DNA of 64,000 nt from Parachitinimonas caeni (GTDB lineage: Bacteria > Pseudomonadota > Gammaproteobacteria > Burkholderiales > Chitinimonadaceae). A program made the position numbers and the translations under genes. Where the stretch lies: the NCBI RefSeq assembly GCF_030129945.1, contig NZ_JARRAF010000007.1:156252-220251 (forward strand), in the 5' to 3' direction. Position 1 is the stretch's first letter. Every line of letters begins with the position of its first letter. Positions 1 to 8,747 of this stretch are shown in pieces. The notes below the pieces were generated by a model. That model did no database searches, was not told where the DNA came from, and worked only from the letters and a program-made list of their open reading frames with translations.

Positions 1-2098
1 AATCAAACAGGCAATCGGCGCTGACGTTGGCAGCCGTCAGAGAACGACCTTTGCGGATCGTATGGTTGCCGCGATCGGCGACGTAAAGCGTGCCGCTGGA
101 ATCGGCATAGACGTCTTTGGGATTGTAGAAACGCGCCGTACTGCCAATGCCATCGGTGGAGCCAATGCCCCCACCGCTGGTCGTGCTGCCAATCGTGCTG
201 ACCACCCCTGCCGGCGTGATCTGGCGGATAACCTGATTGTCGGTATCTGCCACGTAGACGTTGCCACTACCATCCACCCCGATGCCGCTGGGGTAGCGGA
301 AAGTCGCAGCAGTGCCGGTTCCATCGCTATTGCCGGCCGAGCCATTGCCCGCCAGAGTGGTGACAACACCCGCCGGGGTGATTTTACGGATGGCATGATT
401 GCCATGGTCACAGACATAGACATTGCCAGCACCATCCGCGACCACATCGAACGGTACGGAGAAGCGGGCTGCCGTGCCGGTGCCGTCGGTCAGCCCCTGC
501 TTGCCAGAACTACCGGCAAGCGTACTGACCACGCCTGCCGAGGTAATCTTGCGCACCGTGTTACCCGACTCGACGACATACAGGTTGCCGCTACCATCTA
601 TTGCGATGCCATTGATTTCACCAAAGCGGGCGGCCGTACCTACGCCATCCAGATTGCCGACCTGCCCCGCCTGTCCGGCAAACGTACTAACGACGCCTGC
701 ACTGGTGATCTTGCGGATCGTGCTGTTGCCGGTATCCGCCACAAACACATTGCCACTGCCATCCACAGCAATCCCCAGCGGGCTCTTGAAGCGGGCGGCA
801 CTGCCGGTGCCATCAGTACTACCAAAGCTGCCAGCTTTGCCTGCCAGCGTCGTCACTTCGCCACTGGTGCTGATTTTGCGGATTGAATGATCGGTAGCAT
901 CGGCCACATAAACGTTGCCGGTGCTATCAGCCGTAACTGCGTACGGATCTTCAAATCTGGCAGAGGCACGATTGCCATCGACACTGCTACTGCGGCCGGC
1001 AAGACCAGCCAGGGTCGTCACACTGCCGCCACTGACTTTGCGGATAGTGTTGTTGACGGTATCGGCCACATAGAGATTACCGGCAGAATCAGCGACGACA
1101 CTTGATGGTGCGTTGAACGTCGCCACCGCACTGGCCCCGTCGCTACTGCCCGCGCTACCACTGGTCCCGACCACGGTCGTGACAACCCCCGCCGAAGTGA
1201 CTTTGCGGATGGTCTGACCACCGGCGTCGGCCACATAAAGATTCCCGCCCGAATCGGCACTGATGCCACGCGGGTCGCTGAATCGTGCTGCAGTGCCGGT
1301 ACCATCGGTTGCAGCACCGCTCCCGCTGGACTGCCCAGCCAGCGTGGTGACGACACCCGCTGCGGTGATCTTGCGGATAGTGCGGTTGCCGGTATCTGCC
1401 ACATACACCAGGCCACTGCTATCAACGGTAATGCTGAATGGTCCTTTGAAACGTGCCGCCGTACCGGTGGCATCGGTACTCCCCTGCGATCCGGCGGCGC
1501 CCGCCAGCGTGGTCACAACGCCTGCGGAGGTCACCGTGCGAATCAGGTGGTTGTTGTAGTCGGCCACATAAACCGTGCCTGCGCTATCAACCGCAAGGCC
1601 ACGCGGTTCGGAAAACCTTGCTGCAGTGCCCGTTCCGTCACTGCTCCCCCCTGCCCCGCCCCCCGCCAGCGTGGTCACCACCCCGGTTGGCGTAATCTTG
1701 CGGATCGCGTTATTGCCGGTATCTGCCACGTAGACATTGCCGCTACTATCGGTAGCGACTCCCCAAGGCTCGGTGAAGCGTGCCGCGCTGCCTGTAGCAT
1801 CGACCTTGCCCTGACTGCCGGCCGTGCCAGCGAAGGTCGTCACCTCTCCGGTTGGGGTCACTTTGCGGATGGTATGGTTATTGGCATCCGCCACGTAGAC
1901 ATTCCCTGTAGCGTCGATCGCCACTCCGCGTGGCGTATTGAACTGAGCAGCCGCTCCTGTGGCGTCGATACTGCTGATTACCGCCCCAGCCTTGCCCGCG
2001 ATGGTACTGAAGTAAAATCGATCGGCCGCGCCTGCCGGGGGATTGATCAAACCAGCCAGCACCAGTACCAGCCCATAACCTGAATACCCTTTGCACAT
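1..2098 (-). CDS. Secreted NHL-repeat beta-propeller protein (C-terminus beyond the window)
   Basis: An open frame runs from an ATG at 2098 to the left edge, 699 codons with no stop, so the gene is partial. A GGGGAG ribosome binding site lies about 6 nt upstream. The first ~24 residues form a signal peptide ending near GAADR. About twelve tandem repeats of ~56 residues follow. Each carries GIAVDxxGNVYVADTGNxTIRKIT and ends VVTTLAG, the NHL repeat pattern. NHL repeats fold as beta-propellers that usually bind proteins or glycans. The twelfth unit departs from the pattern after TIRKG, so a different C-terminal domain may follow outside the window. Several open frames on the opposite strand here are artefacts of the repeats. 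The ligand is unknown. The gene is divergent from the M24 peptidase at 2334. Confidence 0.85.
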   Translation of the reverse strand, partial: MCKGYSGYGLVLVLAGLINPPAGAADRFYFSTIAGKAGAVISSIDATGAAAQFNTPRGVAIDATGNVYVADANNHTIRKVTPTGEVTTFAGTAGSQGKVDATGSAARFTEPWGVATDSSGNVYVADTGNNAIRKITPTGVVTTLAGGGAGGSSDGTGTAARFSEPRGLAVDSAGTVYVADYNNHLIRTVTSAGVVTTLAGAAGSQGSTDATGTAARFKGPFSITVDSSGLVYVADTGNRTIRKITAAGVVTTLAGQSSGSGAATDGTGTAARFSDPRGISADSGGNLYVADAGGQTIRKVTSAGVVTTVVGTSGSAGSSDGASAVATFNAPSSVVADSAGNLYVADTVNNTIRKVSGGSVTTLAGLAGRSSSVDGNRASARFEDPYAVTADSTGNVYVADATDHSIRKISTSGEVTTLAGKAGSFGSTDGTGSAARFKSPLGIAVDGSGNVFVADTGNSTIRKITSAGVVSTFAGQAGQVGNLDGVGTAARFGEINGIAIDGSGNLYVVESGNTVRKITSAGVVSTLAGSSGKQGLTDGTGTAARFSVPFDVVADGAGNVYVCDHGNHAIRKITPAGVVTTLAGNGSAGNSDGTGTAATFRYPSGIGVDGSGNVYVADTDNQVIRQITPAGVVSTIGSTTSGGGIGSTDGIGSTARFYNPKDVYADSSGTLYVADRGNHTIRKGRSLTAANVSADCLFD

Positions 2099-2333
2099 AG
2101 CAACTCCCCATACGGAAAACGTGGCTTTTGATGTCGTCAATCCAGGACTCTGTTGGTACGCACTATCTCCGCCCCGCCAAATCAGCTAATGCGATTGGCC
2201 TCGACGCAGCGCCGTTTTACGGCAGAATGCGATCTGGAAACAAAGTGCCAATAGCCCCCGGACTCTGCAGTCAGTGTAGACCGCTCGCTGGCAAGTCCCA
2301 TCCACAATCCCCTTCAAACCGGAGAACCCAGCC

Positions 2334-3551
2334 ATGACCCTAGGCGTAGGAGGCAGTAGCCGTGAGGCCGCACTGGCCAGCTTGCACAATATGATGGAAG
2401 GCGTGAGTGAAATCGCCTTGCCCGAATATCAAGCCCGCATTGCCAAGGCACAGACGTATATGCAGCAAAACCAGATTGCCGCTGTCTACCTGAACGCCGG
2501 TACCAATCTGGCCTATTTCACCGGCACCCGCTGGTATCCCAGCGAGCGAATGGTCGGCGCCATCCTGCCGGCCCGTGGTGCCATCGAATACATCGCCCCG
2601 GCGTTTGAAGAAGGCACGTTGCTTGAGTACATGGTGGTGGAAGGCCCGGTGAATACCTGGCACGAACATGAAAGCCCGTATCAGCTGTTTTTGTCGGTGC
2701 TGCAGCGCATGGGTCTGTCTGCGTCAGCACGGGTTGGTCTGTGTGAAAGTGCGGCGTTTTTCATCGTTGATGGCATCCGCAAGCTGGCTGCCGGCTATGA
2801 GCTGATCAACGCCAGCGAAGTCACCGCCCATTGCCGCATGCGCAAATCCGCCAACGAAATCGCCCTGATGCAGCGGGCCTTTGATATGACGCTGGCCGTG
2901 CACCAGGCCACCGCCAGCATGCTGCACGAAGGCATCAGCACCACCGAGGTGGAAGCCTTTATTGAGGAGGCACATCGCAAGGTTGGCGCCAGTGGGTCTT
3001 ACTTCTGCATTGTGTTGTTTGGCGAGGCGACGGCCTACCCACATGGCGTCAAACACCCGCAGATCCTGAAAGCGGGCGATATGGTGCTGATTGATACCGG
3101 CTGCAAGGTACAGGGCTATATGTCTGACATTACCCGCAGCTATGTATTTGGCACGCCGAGTGAGCGTCAACGCTCGGTCTGGAACGGCGAAAAAGCCGCA
3201 CAGGCCGCCGCTTTCGCCGCCGCACAGCTGGGCACCCCCTGCCGGGAAGTCGATGCTGCGGCCCGCCGCCAGCTCGAAGCCGATGGTTTCGGCCCCGGTT
3301 ACAAACTGCCGGGCCTGCCGCACCGCACCGGTCACGGCATCGGCCTGGATATTCACGAATGGCCGTATCTGGTTGGTAGCGACAGCACACCGCTGGATGT
3401 TGGCATGTGCTTCAGCAACGAGCCGATGATCTGTATTCCCGGCGAATTCGGCATCCGGCACGAAGACCACTTCTACATGACCGAACACGGACCACGCTGG
3501 TTTACCCAACCCAGCCACTCAGTTGATGACCCATTCGGGCTGACTCGGTAA
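2334..3551 (+). CDS. M24 family metallopeptidase (Xaa-Pro dipeptidase/aminopeptidase-like)
   Basis: A 405-residue protein with a creatinase-type N-terminal domain (about 30-165) and a pita-bread M24 domain (about 175-395). The five metal ligands of the family can be placed: D254 and D265 (in DTGCKVQGYMSDITRS), H334 (HRTGHGIG), E363 (SNEPM) and E377 (IRHEDH). Family knowledge predicts a dinuclear metal enzyme that cleaves Xaa-Pro bonds at peptide N-termini. There is no signal peptide, so it is probably cytoplasmic. The ATG is preceded by GGAGAACCCAGCC. The gene is monocistronic, with a strong terminator just downstream. Substrate preference (dipeptidase, aminopeptidase or creatinase-like) cannot be decided from sequence. 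Confidence 0.88.
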   Translation: MTLGVGGSSREAALASLHNMMEGVSEIALPEYQARIAKAQTYMQQNQIAAVYLNAGTNLAYFTGTRWYPSERMVGAILPARGAIEYIAPAFEEGTLLEYMVVEGPVNTWHEHESPYQLFLSVLQRMGLSASARVGLCESAAFFIVDGIRKLAAGYELINASEVTAHCRMRKSANEIALMQRAFDMTLAVHQATASMLHEGISTTEVEAFIEEAHRKVGASGSYFCIVLFGEATAYPHGVKHPQILKAGDMVLIDTGCKVQGYMSDITRSYVFGTPSERQRSVWNGEKAAQAAAFAAAQLGTPCREVDAAARRQLEADGFGPGYKLPGLPHRTGHGIGLDIHEWPYLVGSDSTPLDVGMCFSNEPMICIPGEFGIRHEDHFYMTEHGPRWFTQPSHSVDDPFGLTR

Positions 3552-3573
3552 CGCTATGCCCCCCCCTGAAGCA

Positions 3574-3605
3574 AAAAGACCGCCTTTTCGGGCGGTCTTT
3601 TTTTA
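3574..3605 (+). terminator. Rho-independent terminator of the M24 peptidase gene
   Basis: A G+C-rich hairpin AAAGACCGCC-ttttc-GGCGGTCTTT is followed by a run of T. It ends just before the stop codon of the convergent gene at 3614. The A-rich left side means it could also work on the other strand. Confidence 0.9.
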
Positions 3606-3613
3606 GCGTGCGG

Positions 3614-3946
3614 CTACGCATTTCTTGGCGAGAACATGATGATTGTCATGCCAAGCAGAACAACCGCAGACCCAAGCAGATCCCAGATTGTGGGCCGAAT
3701 GCCATCGACCAGCCATAGCCAGAGAATGGCCACAAAGACGTAAACCCCACCATAAGCGGCATAGACCCGGCCCGCGGCAGTGGGATGAAGCGTCAGCAAC
3801 CAGGCAAACAGCGCAAGGCTCGCTGCAGCGGGTGCCAGCAGCCATGCGCTTTTTCCCTGCTTCAGCCACAAATACGGCAGATAGCAGCCCGCAATCTCGG
3901 CCACGGCAGTCAGGCAGAACAGACCGATGGTTTTGAGTTCATACAT
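3614..3946 (-). CDS. YnfA/UPF0060 family small membrane protein
   Basis: A 110-residue protein with four predicted hydrophobic segments, matching the usual 108-110 residue length of the UPF0060 (YnfA) family. The N-terminus [20 protein letters not shown] and the [10 protein letters not shown] segment are characteristic. The ATG at 3946 is preferred over an ATG 18 nt upstream because it gives the normal family N-terminus. It is an inner-membrane protein distantly related to small multidrug resistance proteins. The function is not established, and a transport role is only inferred. Confidence 0.85.
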   Translation of the reverse strand: MYELKTIGLFCLTAVAEIAGCYLPYLWLKQGKSAWLLAPAAASLALFAWLLTLHPTAAGRVYAAYGGVYVFVAILWLWLVDGIRPTIWDLLGSAVVLLGMTIIMFSPRNA

Positions 3947-3988
3947 GGGGTCGCTCGGCGCCAAGTATCAGGCCAGGCCAGATTGCGT

Positions 3989-5371
3989 TCACTTTGGACC
4001 GAAACCATCGGCCTTGATCTCCAGATCAGTCACCTCGCCATACTGCTCGGCTACCTTGCGGATCTCGCTGGCTTTGCCAATCAGCACCATCTGCAACTTA
4101 TCCTTGGCGAAATGCTGTTTGATCAAGCTTTGCACCCGCTCAGGCGTCAGGCTATCCACATCCCGGTTGAAATTATTGATGCGCTCAGCGCCGATGTCGT
4201 ACACAAACATCTCGGCCAAAAAGCTCGCCAGCTGAGAACCTGTCTCGTAGCGCGGCGGAAACTGGCCCTTGATATATGCCTTGGCCGACTCCAGCGTCGT
4301 TGCATCAATTCCAGGCTGCCACAAACGTTGGTAGGTCTTGAAAGCCAGTGCCAGCGCGTCAGCCGTCTTGGCTGACTCGGTAAAACTACTGACCTTGAAT
4401 ACCCCTGCCTTGGCATTGCTGCTGAAGTTGCTGCCCGCACCATAAGTCAGCCCCGAACTCACCCGTAACTCATCGTTGAGCCACGAGGTAAAACGGCCAC
4501 CCAATACGGTATTGATCACCTGAAGCGGTACAAAGTCCGGATGGTTGTAGGGCACTCCCGCTCCCCCAAACATAAAGGTGGTCTGGACCGAATCGGACTT
4601 GTTCACCAGCCACACCCTGGCCCTGTCGGCCTGAACCTGACCCAACTCGGCACGCGAAGGCTGCGTGCCAACGCCCCGCCAGCCGCCAAACAGGCTGTTG
4701 AGTGTGGACTTCATGCTATCCGCCTTGAAATCGCCCACCACCACCAACGCACTCGACTCCGGCCGATAGTAGCGCTGATGAAATCCAGCCAGATCCTGCC
4801 GCTGCAGCTTGGAGACACTGGCAACGGTTCCCTCAACCGGGTTGCCATACGCCCCCGAACCAAACGCCATTCGGTTGAAATACGATTTCACCACGGCATC
4901 CGGCTGCTCCCTTTGCTGCTTGAGCTCATCAACCGTCAGCGCGCGCAGCTTGCTGAAGTCCGCAAGTGCAAACGTTGGCTTCTGCACGATGTCGGCCAGC
5001 AAGGGCAGTAAAGCGGCGCTGTCATCACGCCCCATGTCGGCAGCGATCATGGTTTGCTCGAAGCCCGACACGCCGGACAGTGTCGCCCCTCTGAAGTCGA
5101 ATGCCTCATTCAATTTCTGTTTCGGATACTGTCGGCTCCCAAGCAAAATGCCTTCCTGTGTCAGATGCGCCAGACCGCTTCGGTCCGCGTCATCCACTGC
5201 ACCAGCTTTGATGACAGCACGCACAGACAGCAATGGCACATCATGTTTCTCCATCAGGAACACCGTCAGGCCATTCGGCAAGGTATAGCGCTCATAAGCC
5301 GGCAGCTTGAACTCCCCCGCCACGGCGGGCAGGGACAACACCATCACGGTGCTTGCAATGAGTGAACGCAT
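3989..5371 (-). CDS. M16 family peptidase homologue, inactive subunit
   Basis: A 460-residue protein with a signal peptide (about 1-19, cut near AVAGEF) and the two-domain M16 fold. The zinc motif HxxEH is replaced by H69-L-T-Q72-E73, so the catalytic Glu and second His are absent. M16 peptidases often work as an active/inactive heterodimer, and the upstream gene at 5376 has the intact motif. This protein is therefore probably the periplasmic non-catalytic partner. The ATG at 5371 is chosen because AAGGAGGAATAAAACG lies directly upstream, with the Shine-Dalgarno inside the last codons of the upstream gene. This arrangement points to translational coupling. A start 11 codons earlier would overlap the upstream gene and is less likely. 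Confidence 0.88.
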   Translation of the reverse strand: MRSLIASTVMVLSLPAVAGEFKLPAYERYTLPNGLTVFLMEKHDVPLLSVRAVIKAGAVDDADRSGLAHLTQEGILLGSRQYPKQKLNEAFDFRGATLSGVSGFEQTMIAADMGRDDSAALLPLLADIVQKPTFALADFSKLRALTVDELKQQREQPDAVVKSYFNRMAFGSGAYGNPVEGTVASVSKLQRQDLAGFHQRYYRPESSALVVVGDFKADSMKSTLNSLFGGWRGVGTQPSRAELGQVQADRARVWLVNKSDSVQTTFMFGGAGVPYNHPDFVPLQVINTVLGGRFTSWLNDELRVSSGLTYGAGSNFSSNAKAGVFKVSSFTESAKTADALALAFKTYQRLWQPGIDATTLESAKAYIKGQFPPRYETGSQLASFLAEMFVYDIGAERINNFNRDVDSLTPERVQSLIKQHFAKDKLQMVLIGKASEIRKVAEQYGEVTDLEIKADGFGPK

Positions 5372-5375
5372 CGTT

Positions 5376-6698
5376 TTATTCCTCCTTGGCTGCCAGCACG
5401 CCAACGGTGCGCTGCGATTTCTTCAGATATTTGGCGGCAACGGCCTTGATGTCGGCCACAGAAAGGGCCTCATAGGCTTTGGGCGCATCAAACAGTTTGC
5501 GATAGTCGCCAAAGAATGTTTCGTACTTGCCCAGCAGCGACGCCTGACCATTGATCGTTTCGAGCTGGCGGTAATACTGGATCAGCTTGAGTTTGCGAAC
5601 CTTCTGCAACTCCTGCTCGCTGATGCCATTGCGCACCAGTTTGTCCATTTCAGCCAACGTGGCCTTCTCCAGCTTGGCCGCCGAAACGCCCTCTGCCGCC
5701 ACAACAAACACGTTCAGCACGCCAGGATCAAAGGTTTCTGGCGCATAGACTTCCACCTCCGTCGCCAAACGCTGATCGACCAACGCCCGGTACAGCCGCG
5801 AGGTCTTGCCTTCGGCCAGGATGCTTTGCAATACCTCCAGCGCGTAATAATCGGGATGGTTGATGGCTGGCGTCTTGAACGCAAACTGCAGATTCGGGGT
5901 CGTAACCGACGCTTTCTTTACAAACACTCGCCGCTCGCCACGCTGCTCCGGCTCTACCGTGCGCACGGCCGGCGGCTTGGCACGGGCCGGAATCGGGCCG
6001 ATGTACTGCTCGGCAAATTTTTTCACCTGGTCAAACGTGACATCTCCCACCACCACGGTCACCGCATTATTGGGGGCGTAATAAGTATCGAAATAATGAC
6101 GCAGATCAGCCTGGGTCCAAGCTTTGATATCCGATTCAAACCCCAGCACCGGCCAGGAATAGGGATGCGCCAAAAACGCCACGGACATCACTTCTTCATC
6201 AAGCATGCGGAAATTGGAATTCTCAAGGCCTGTGGTGCGCTCCGAAATCACCACGCCACGCTCACTCTCAACCATTTTGGGGTCGATAGTCAGGCTGGCA
6301 ATTCGGTCACCTTCCAGATCAAAGATCGTTTCAAGCGAAGTGGCCGGAAACCAGTTGGTATAAACCGTCACATCGGTCGTGGTATAGGCGTTGTTGGTAC
6401 CTCCCTTGGCCTCCATCACCCGATCAAACTGCTTGACGCCATACTTGGACGCGCCATTGAACATCATGTGCTCAAAAAAATGTGACAACCCAGTCGCGCC
6501 AAGCGCCTCGTTACGCGAGCCGACTTTCCAGAACACATAGAAATTCGCATTTGGAATTGCCCGACTCTCCACCACCAGAAACTTCATGCCATTGCCCAGC
6601 GTGAAGTGATTCACTTTATCTACTGTCAGCGCCTGCACCGGCCCAGCCAACATCGCCAGCCCTAGACTGCCTGCCAGCAGCCGTGTTTTCCAGTTCAT
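5376..6698 (-). CDS. M16 family zinc metallopeptidase, catalytic subunit
   Basis: A 440-residue protein with a signal peptide (about 1-23, LAGPVQA). The intact inverted zinc motif is H73-F-F-E76-H77, and a third ligand, probably E153, lies 76 residues later (VVISERT). This matches the HxxEH(x)76E signature of pitrilysin/processing-peptidase-type M16 enzymes. It probably degrades or processes peptides in the periplasm together with the inactive homologue encoded immediately downstream (4 nt between stop and start). It is the first gene of the two-gene operon. The substrate is unknown. Confidence 0.9.
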   Translation of the reverse strand: MNWKTRLLAGSLGLAMLAGPVQALTVDKVNHFTLGNGMKFLVVESRAIPNANFYVFWKVGSRNEALGATGLSHFFEHMMFNGASKYGVKQFDRVMEAKGGTNNAYTTTDVTVYTNWFPATSLETIFDLEGDRIASLTIDPKMVESERGVVISERTTGLENSNFRMLDEEVMSVAFLAHPYSWPVLGFESDIKAWTQADLRHYFDTYYAPNNAVTVVVGDVTFDQVKKFAEQYIGPIPARAKPPAVRTVEPEQRGERRVFVKKASVTTPNLQFAFKTPAINHPDYYALEVLQSILAEGKTSRLYRALVDQRLATEVEVYAPETFDPGVLNVFVVAAEGVSAAKLEKATLAEMDKLVRNGISEQELQKVRKLKLIQYYRQLETINGQASLLGKYETFFGDYRKLFDAPKAYEALSVADIKAVAAKYLKKSQRTVGVLAAKEE

Positions 6699-7024
6699 GA
6701 TCTTTATCCCTCACAAACAATCCAGATTTACCCAATACCCGCTGAGGGGTTTACGTGGCCGGCAGTGTGCCACAGGGCCGCCCTCTCTGCGCCCACATCA
6801 CCAATGGCTAGCCAAGAAAATTCAGTTAAGCGCCGACCTACGGCACTCCCTGCACCAACCCCTTATCGGAGAAATTCTCGCAACCGCCCCCACCTCAAAT
6901 CCGCAAACAAACAATAAAAACATAACAAATTGATATATAAATATATTTTCAAAAAAACTCATATGCAGCCCATACTCAAACATCTGAACAACAGAGTGAA
7001 ATTTAAAAATTTCCACGGAATTTG
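6699..7024. other. Intergenic region between M16 operon and tRNA-Phe promoter
   Basis: No credible gene. The first half is unremarkable. From about 6915 to 7015 the DNA becomes strongly AT-rich with A- and T-tracts and contains the near-palindrome GAAATTTAAAAATTTC (about 6999-7014) immediately upstream of the tRNA promoter. This looks like an UP-element-type activating region, by position and composition only. Confidence 0.5.
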
Positions 7025-7053
7025 TTGACACCCACGTTCTGATAGTGTTTAAT
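7025..7053 (+). promoter_or_regulatory. Sigma-70 promoter of tRNA-Phe
   Basis: A perfect -35 TTGACA (7025-7030), a 17-nt spacer and a -10 TTTAAT (7048-7053) end 14 nt before the mature tRNA. A GC-rich GCGCCTCTC discriminator follows, typical of stringently controlled stable-RNA promoters. AT-rich tracts lie upstream. Confidence 0.85.
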
Positions 7054-7067
7054 GCGCCTCTCTCGAC

Positions 7068-7143
7068 GGCCAAGTAGCTCAGTCGGTAGAGCAGAGGATT
7101 GAAAATCCTTGTGTCGGTGGTTCGATTCCGCCCTTGGCCACCA
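7068..7143 (+). tRNA. tRNA-Phe (anticodon GAA)
   Basis: A 76-nt cloverleaf. The acceptor GGCCAAG pairs with CTTGGCC, the discriminator is A, and CCA is encoded (7141-7143). The anticodon stem GAGGA/TCCTT encloses the loop TTGAAAA with anticodon GAA. The T-loop GGTTCGATTCC is standard. A promoter precedes it and a terminator follows, so it is a single-gene unit. Confidence 0.97.
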
Positions 7144-7151
7144 GTTAGAAC

Positions 7152-7182
7152 AAAAAGGACCAGCACTAGCTGGTCCTTTTTG
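7152..7182 (+). terminator. Terminator after tRNA-Phe
   Basis: A 12-bp stem AAAAAGGACCAG / CTGGTCCTTTTT with a 6-nt loop, ending in a T run 9 nt after the tRNA CCA. Confidence 0.92.
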
Positions 7183-7319
7183 CATTTCTGCGGTCGAAAT
7201 TTGAATTGTTGGAACTGTTTTCGTTGCCCTGTCACTTACTCGATGTAGCGATGCGGAGTTCGAAGCCAAATAGCCGGCCCCGCGTCTGGGCCGCAGCCAA
7301 CTAACTGATTTCGACCATC

Positions 7320-7940
7320 ATGAAAATCACATCCAACAGCAGTTCACCTCTTTCGATTGATGCCTTTCAACAGGCCGCCAGCACCGGAACGGAAATCCAG
7401 GTTTCCGAGCAAGATGGCCAGCTGAAGTTGCTGGGAACAGGCGAAACGCCATCCCGCCGCCAGGTAGCCTGGGTAGAAGGCAGCCAGCAAGGCAATGACG
7501 CCGCTGCACTATTCTTGCAAACCTTGCTGGGCAGTTATGGCAACCGCATCGGCCAGGCGGTCGCTCGCGAACTGGGGCTGGACGCCCAGGCAGGCAAACC
7601 GCTGACTTCACGTCAGGTCAACCTGGCCATTGATATGGCAGCGACCAGCCAGACGGCATTCTCCGGTATGAATTTTTTGTCCCGCACCGCCATCTCCGCG
7701 TCAGCCAATAATGCAGAGTTTCGGGCCGCCTGCGGCGAGGCCGGAGTAAGCGCCCAATCTATAGATAGCGATGCCCGTAAAGCCATTGACCTGGTTTTTG
7801 CCAAGGCTTTCAACGCCGCAGCAGATGGCGATCGCAACCATATCGATCTACCCACAGCCCGCAGCCTGATGCGCGATGCCATCACCCAAGTGGCCAGCAT
7901 GAACCAGCAAGAAGTACTTAACCTGATTTCCGGCAGCTAA
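7320..7940 (+). CDS. Hypothetical protein, candidate type III secretion substrate
   Basis: A 206-residue soluble protein I do not recognise. The N-terminal ~25 residues are Ser/Thr-rich and polar (MKITSNSSSPLSIDAF), with no signal peptide or membrane segment. The rest is predicted helical and rich in Ala, Asn and Asp. The gene precedes an ECF sigma factor and lies near a CesT-like type III chaperone gene. A role as effector or other chaperone client is therefore possible, but this rests on context and N-terminal composition only. The ATG at 7320 follows directly on the codon-like run ACCATC and has no strong Shine-Dalgarno. Confidence 0.7.
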   Translation: MKITSNSSSPLSIDAFQQAASTGTEIQVSEQDGQLKLLGTGETPSRRQVAWVEGSQQGNDAAALFLQTLLGSYGNRIGQAVARELGLDAQAGKPLTSRQVNLAIDMAATSQTAFSGMNFLSRTAISASANNAEFRAACGEAGVSAQSIDSDARKAIDLVFAKAFNAAADGDRNHIDLPTARSLMRDAITQVASMNQQEVLNLISGS

Positions 7941-8046
7941 TCGGCAAACTTGCACCATCTGATGTGCTAGTTTTAAAAGCTAGGCGACACCCCGCCAGAG
8001 CCGGCAAGGCCACAAGTCTTGCTGCCGATTCATAAGCCCACAGACT

Positions 8047-8661
8047 TTGAAAATTGTGATCGCGTCAGATATTCCAGATGAGTCGGAACACGACTCCGGT
8101 AGTGGCGAGCAGACCGCTTCCAACGAAGTTCCAAGAGCCGAGCAGGAGCGCCTGTTTCGACAGCTGGTGTCTGACCACCAGACGCGCCTGTATCGCTGGG
8201 TTCTCAAGCATATCGGCCAGGCTGATGACGCAGCCGATATCGCTCAGCAGGCGTTTGTCGAAGCATCGAAAGCGATTGCCACCTTTCGCGGGGAATCCGA
8301 GCTATCGACCTGGCTCTACGGGATAGCCATGAATCTGGTGCGTAACTACCTGACACGCGCGCCGCATCGGGTACACCAGTTTGAATCGGAAGAAACGCTT
8401 GAAGAAATGCCGGGAGATGAAACCGACCCGGGAGAACAGGTTGCCAACGCCCAGATGATGCGGCACCTATACCGCGAGCTGGAAGCACTACCCGATGAAA
8501 TGCGCGAAGTCTTGCTATTGGTTGCGGTCGAAGAAATCACCTACGAAGATGCTGCGGTGATGCTATCCATCCCCGTTGGCACAGTTCGCAGCCGGGTATT
8601 CCGCGCCAGGGCCGCATTACGCGAGCGTTTTCGCAAAGCCGGCGTCGAGCTTGACTTCTAA
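8047..8661 (+). CDS. ECF-family RNA polymerase sigma factor
   Basis: About 204 residues with sigma region 2 (about 37-105, including the DIAQQAFVEASKAIATFRGES core and STWLYGIAMN helix) and region 4 (about 140-190, helix-turn-helix TYEDAAVMLSIPVGTVRSRVFRAR). Region 3 is missing, as in ECF sigma factors. The acidic, Ser-rich N-terminal ~35 residues are an extension. The start is uncertain. TTG at 8047 and GTG at 8056 are in frame, no ATG is available, and no clear Shine-Dalgarno is seen. No adjacent transmembrane zinc-finger anti-sigma gene is visible. The nearest potential anti-sigma factor is the RsbW-like HATPase at 9203, which would make this a partner-switching arrangement. That link is inference. 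Confidence 0.9.
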   Translation: MKIVIASDIPDESEHDSGSGEQTASNEVPRAEQERLFRQLVSDHQTRLYRWVLKHIGQADDAADIAQQAFVEASKAIATFRGESELSTWLYGIAMNLVRNYLTRAPHRVHQFESEETLEEMPGDETDPGEQVANAQMMRHLYRELEALPDEMREVLLLVAVEEITYEDAAVMLSIPVGTVRSRVFRARAALRERFRKAGVELDF

Positions 8662-8693
8662 TTCACCACGAATCGCCAAGGGGCAAAATGATG

Positions 8694-8718
8694 AAGGCTG
8701 CGGGTCACGCAGCCTTTT
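8694..8718 (+). terminator. Terminator after the ECF sigma gene
   Basis: Stem AAGGCTGCG / CGCAGCCTT with a 5-nt loop, followed by TTTTG. It lies between the convergent sigma factor and chaperone genes. Confidence 0.85.
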
Positions 8719-8747
8719 GTTTGTTACCGCCAGACACCCCAGCGCGC

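Noticed and set aside
62..1559. Several plus-strand frames of 70-274 codons
   Set aside because: They are antisense shadows of the NHL repeats on the minus strand; their apparent repeats come from that gene.
2130..2175. A further repeat end near GGACTCTGTTGG (about 2143)
   Set aside because: Only a partial match to GGCTCTGTTGACGT, not preceded by TA, no hairpin; within chance expectation.
5307..6485. A 392-codon plus-strand frame
   Set aside because: Lies wholly antisense to the M16 peptidase gene, with no domain and no ribosome site.
7068..7320. Integrated element at tRNA-Phe
   Set aside because: No integrase, no repeated tRNA 3' end, and the downstream genes match their surroundings in composition.
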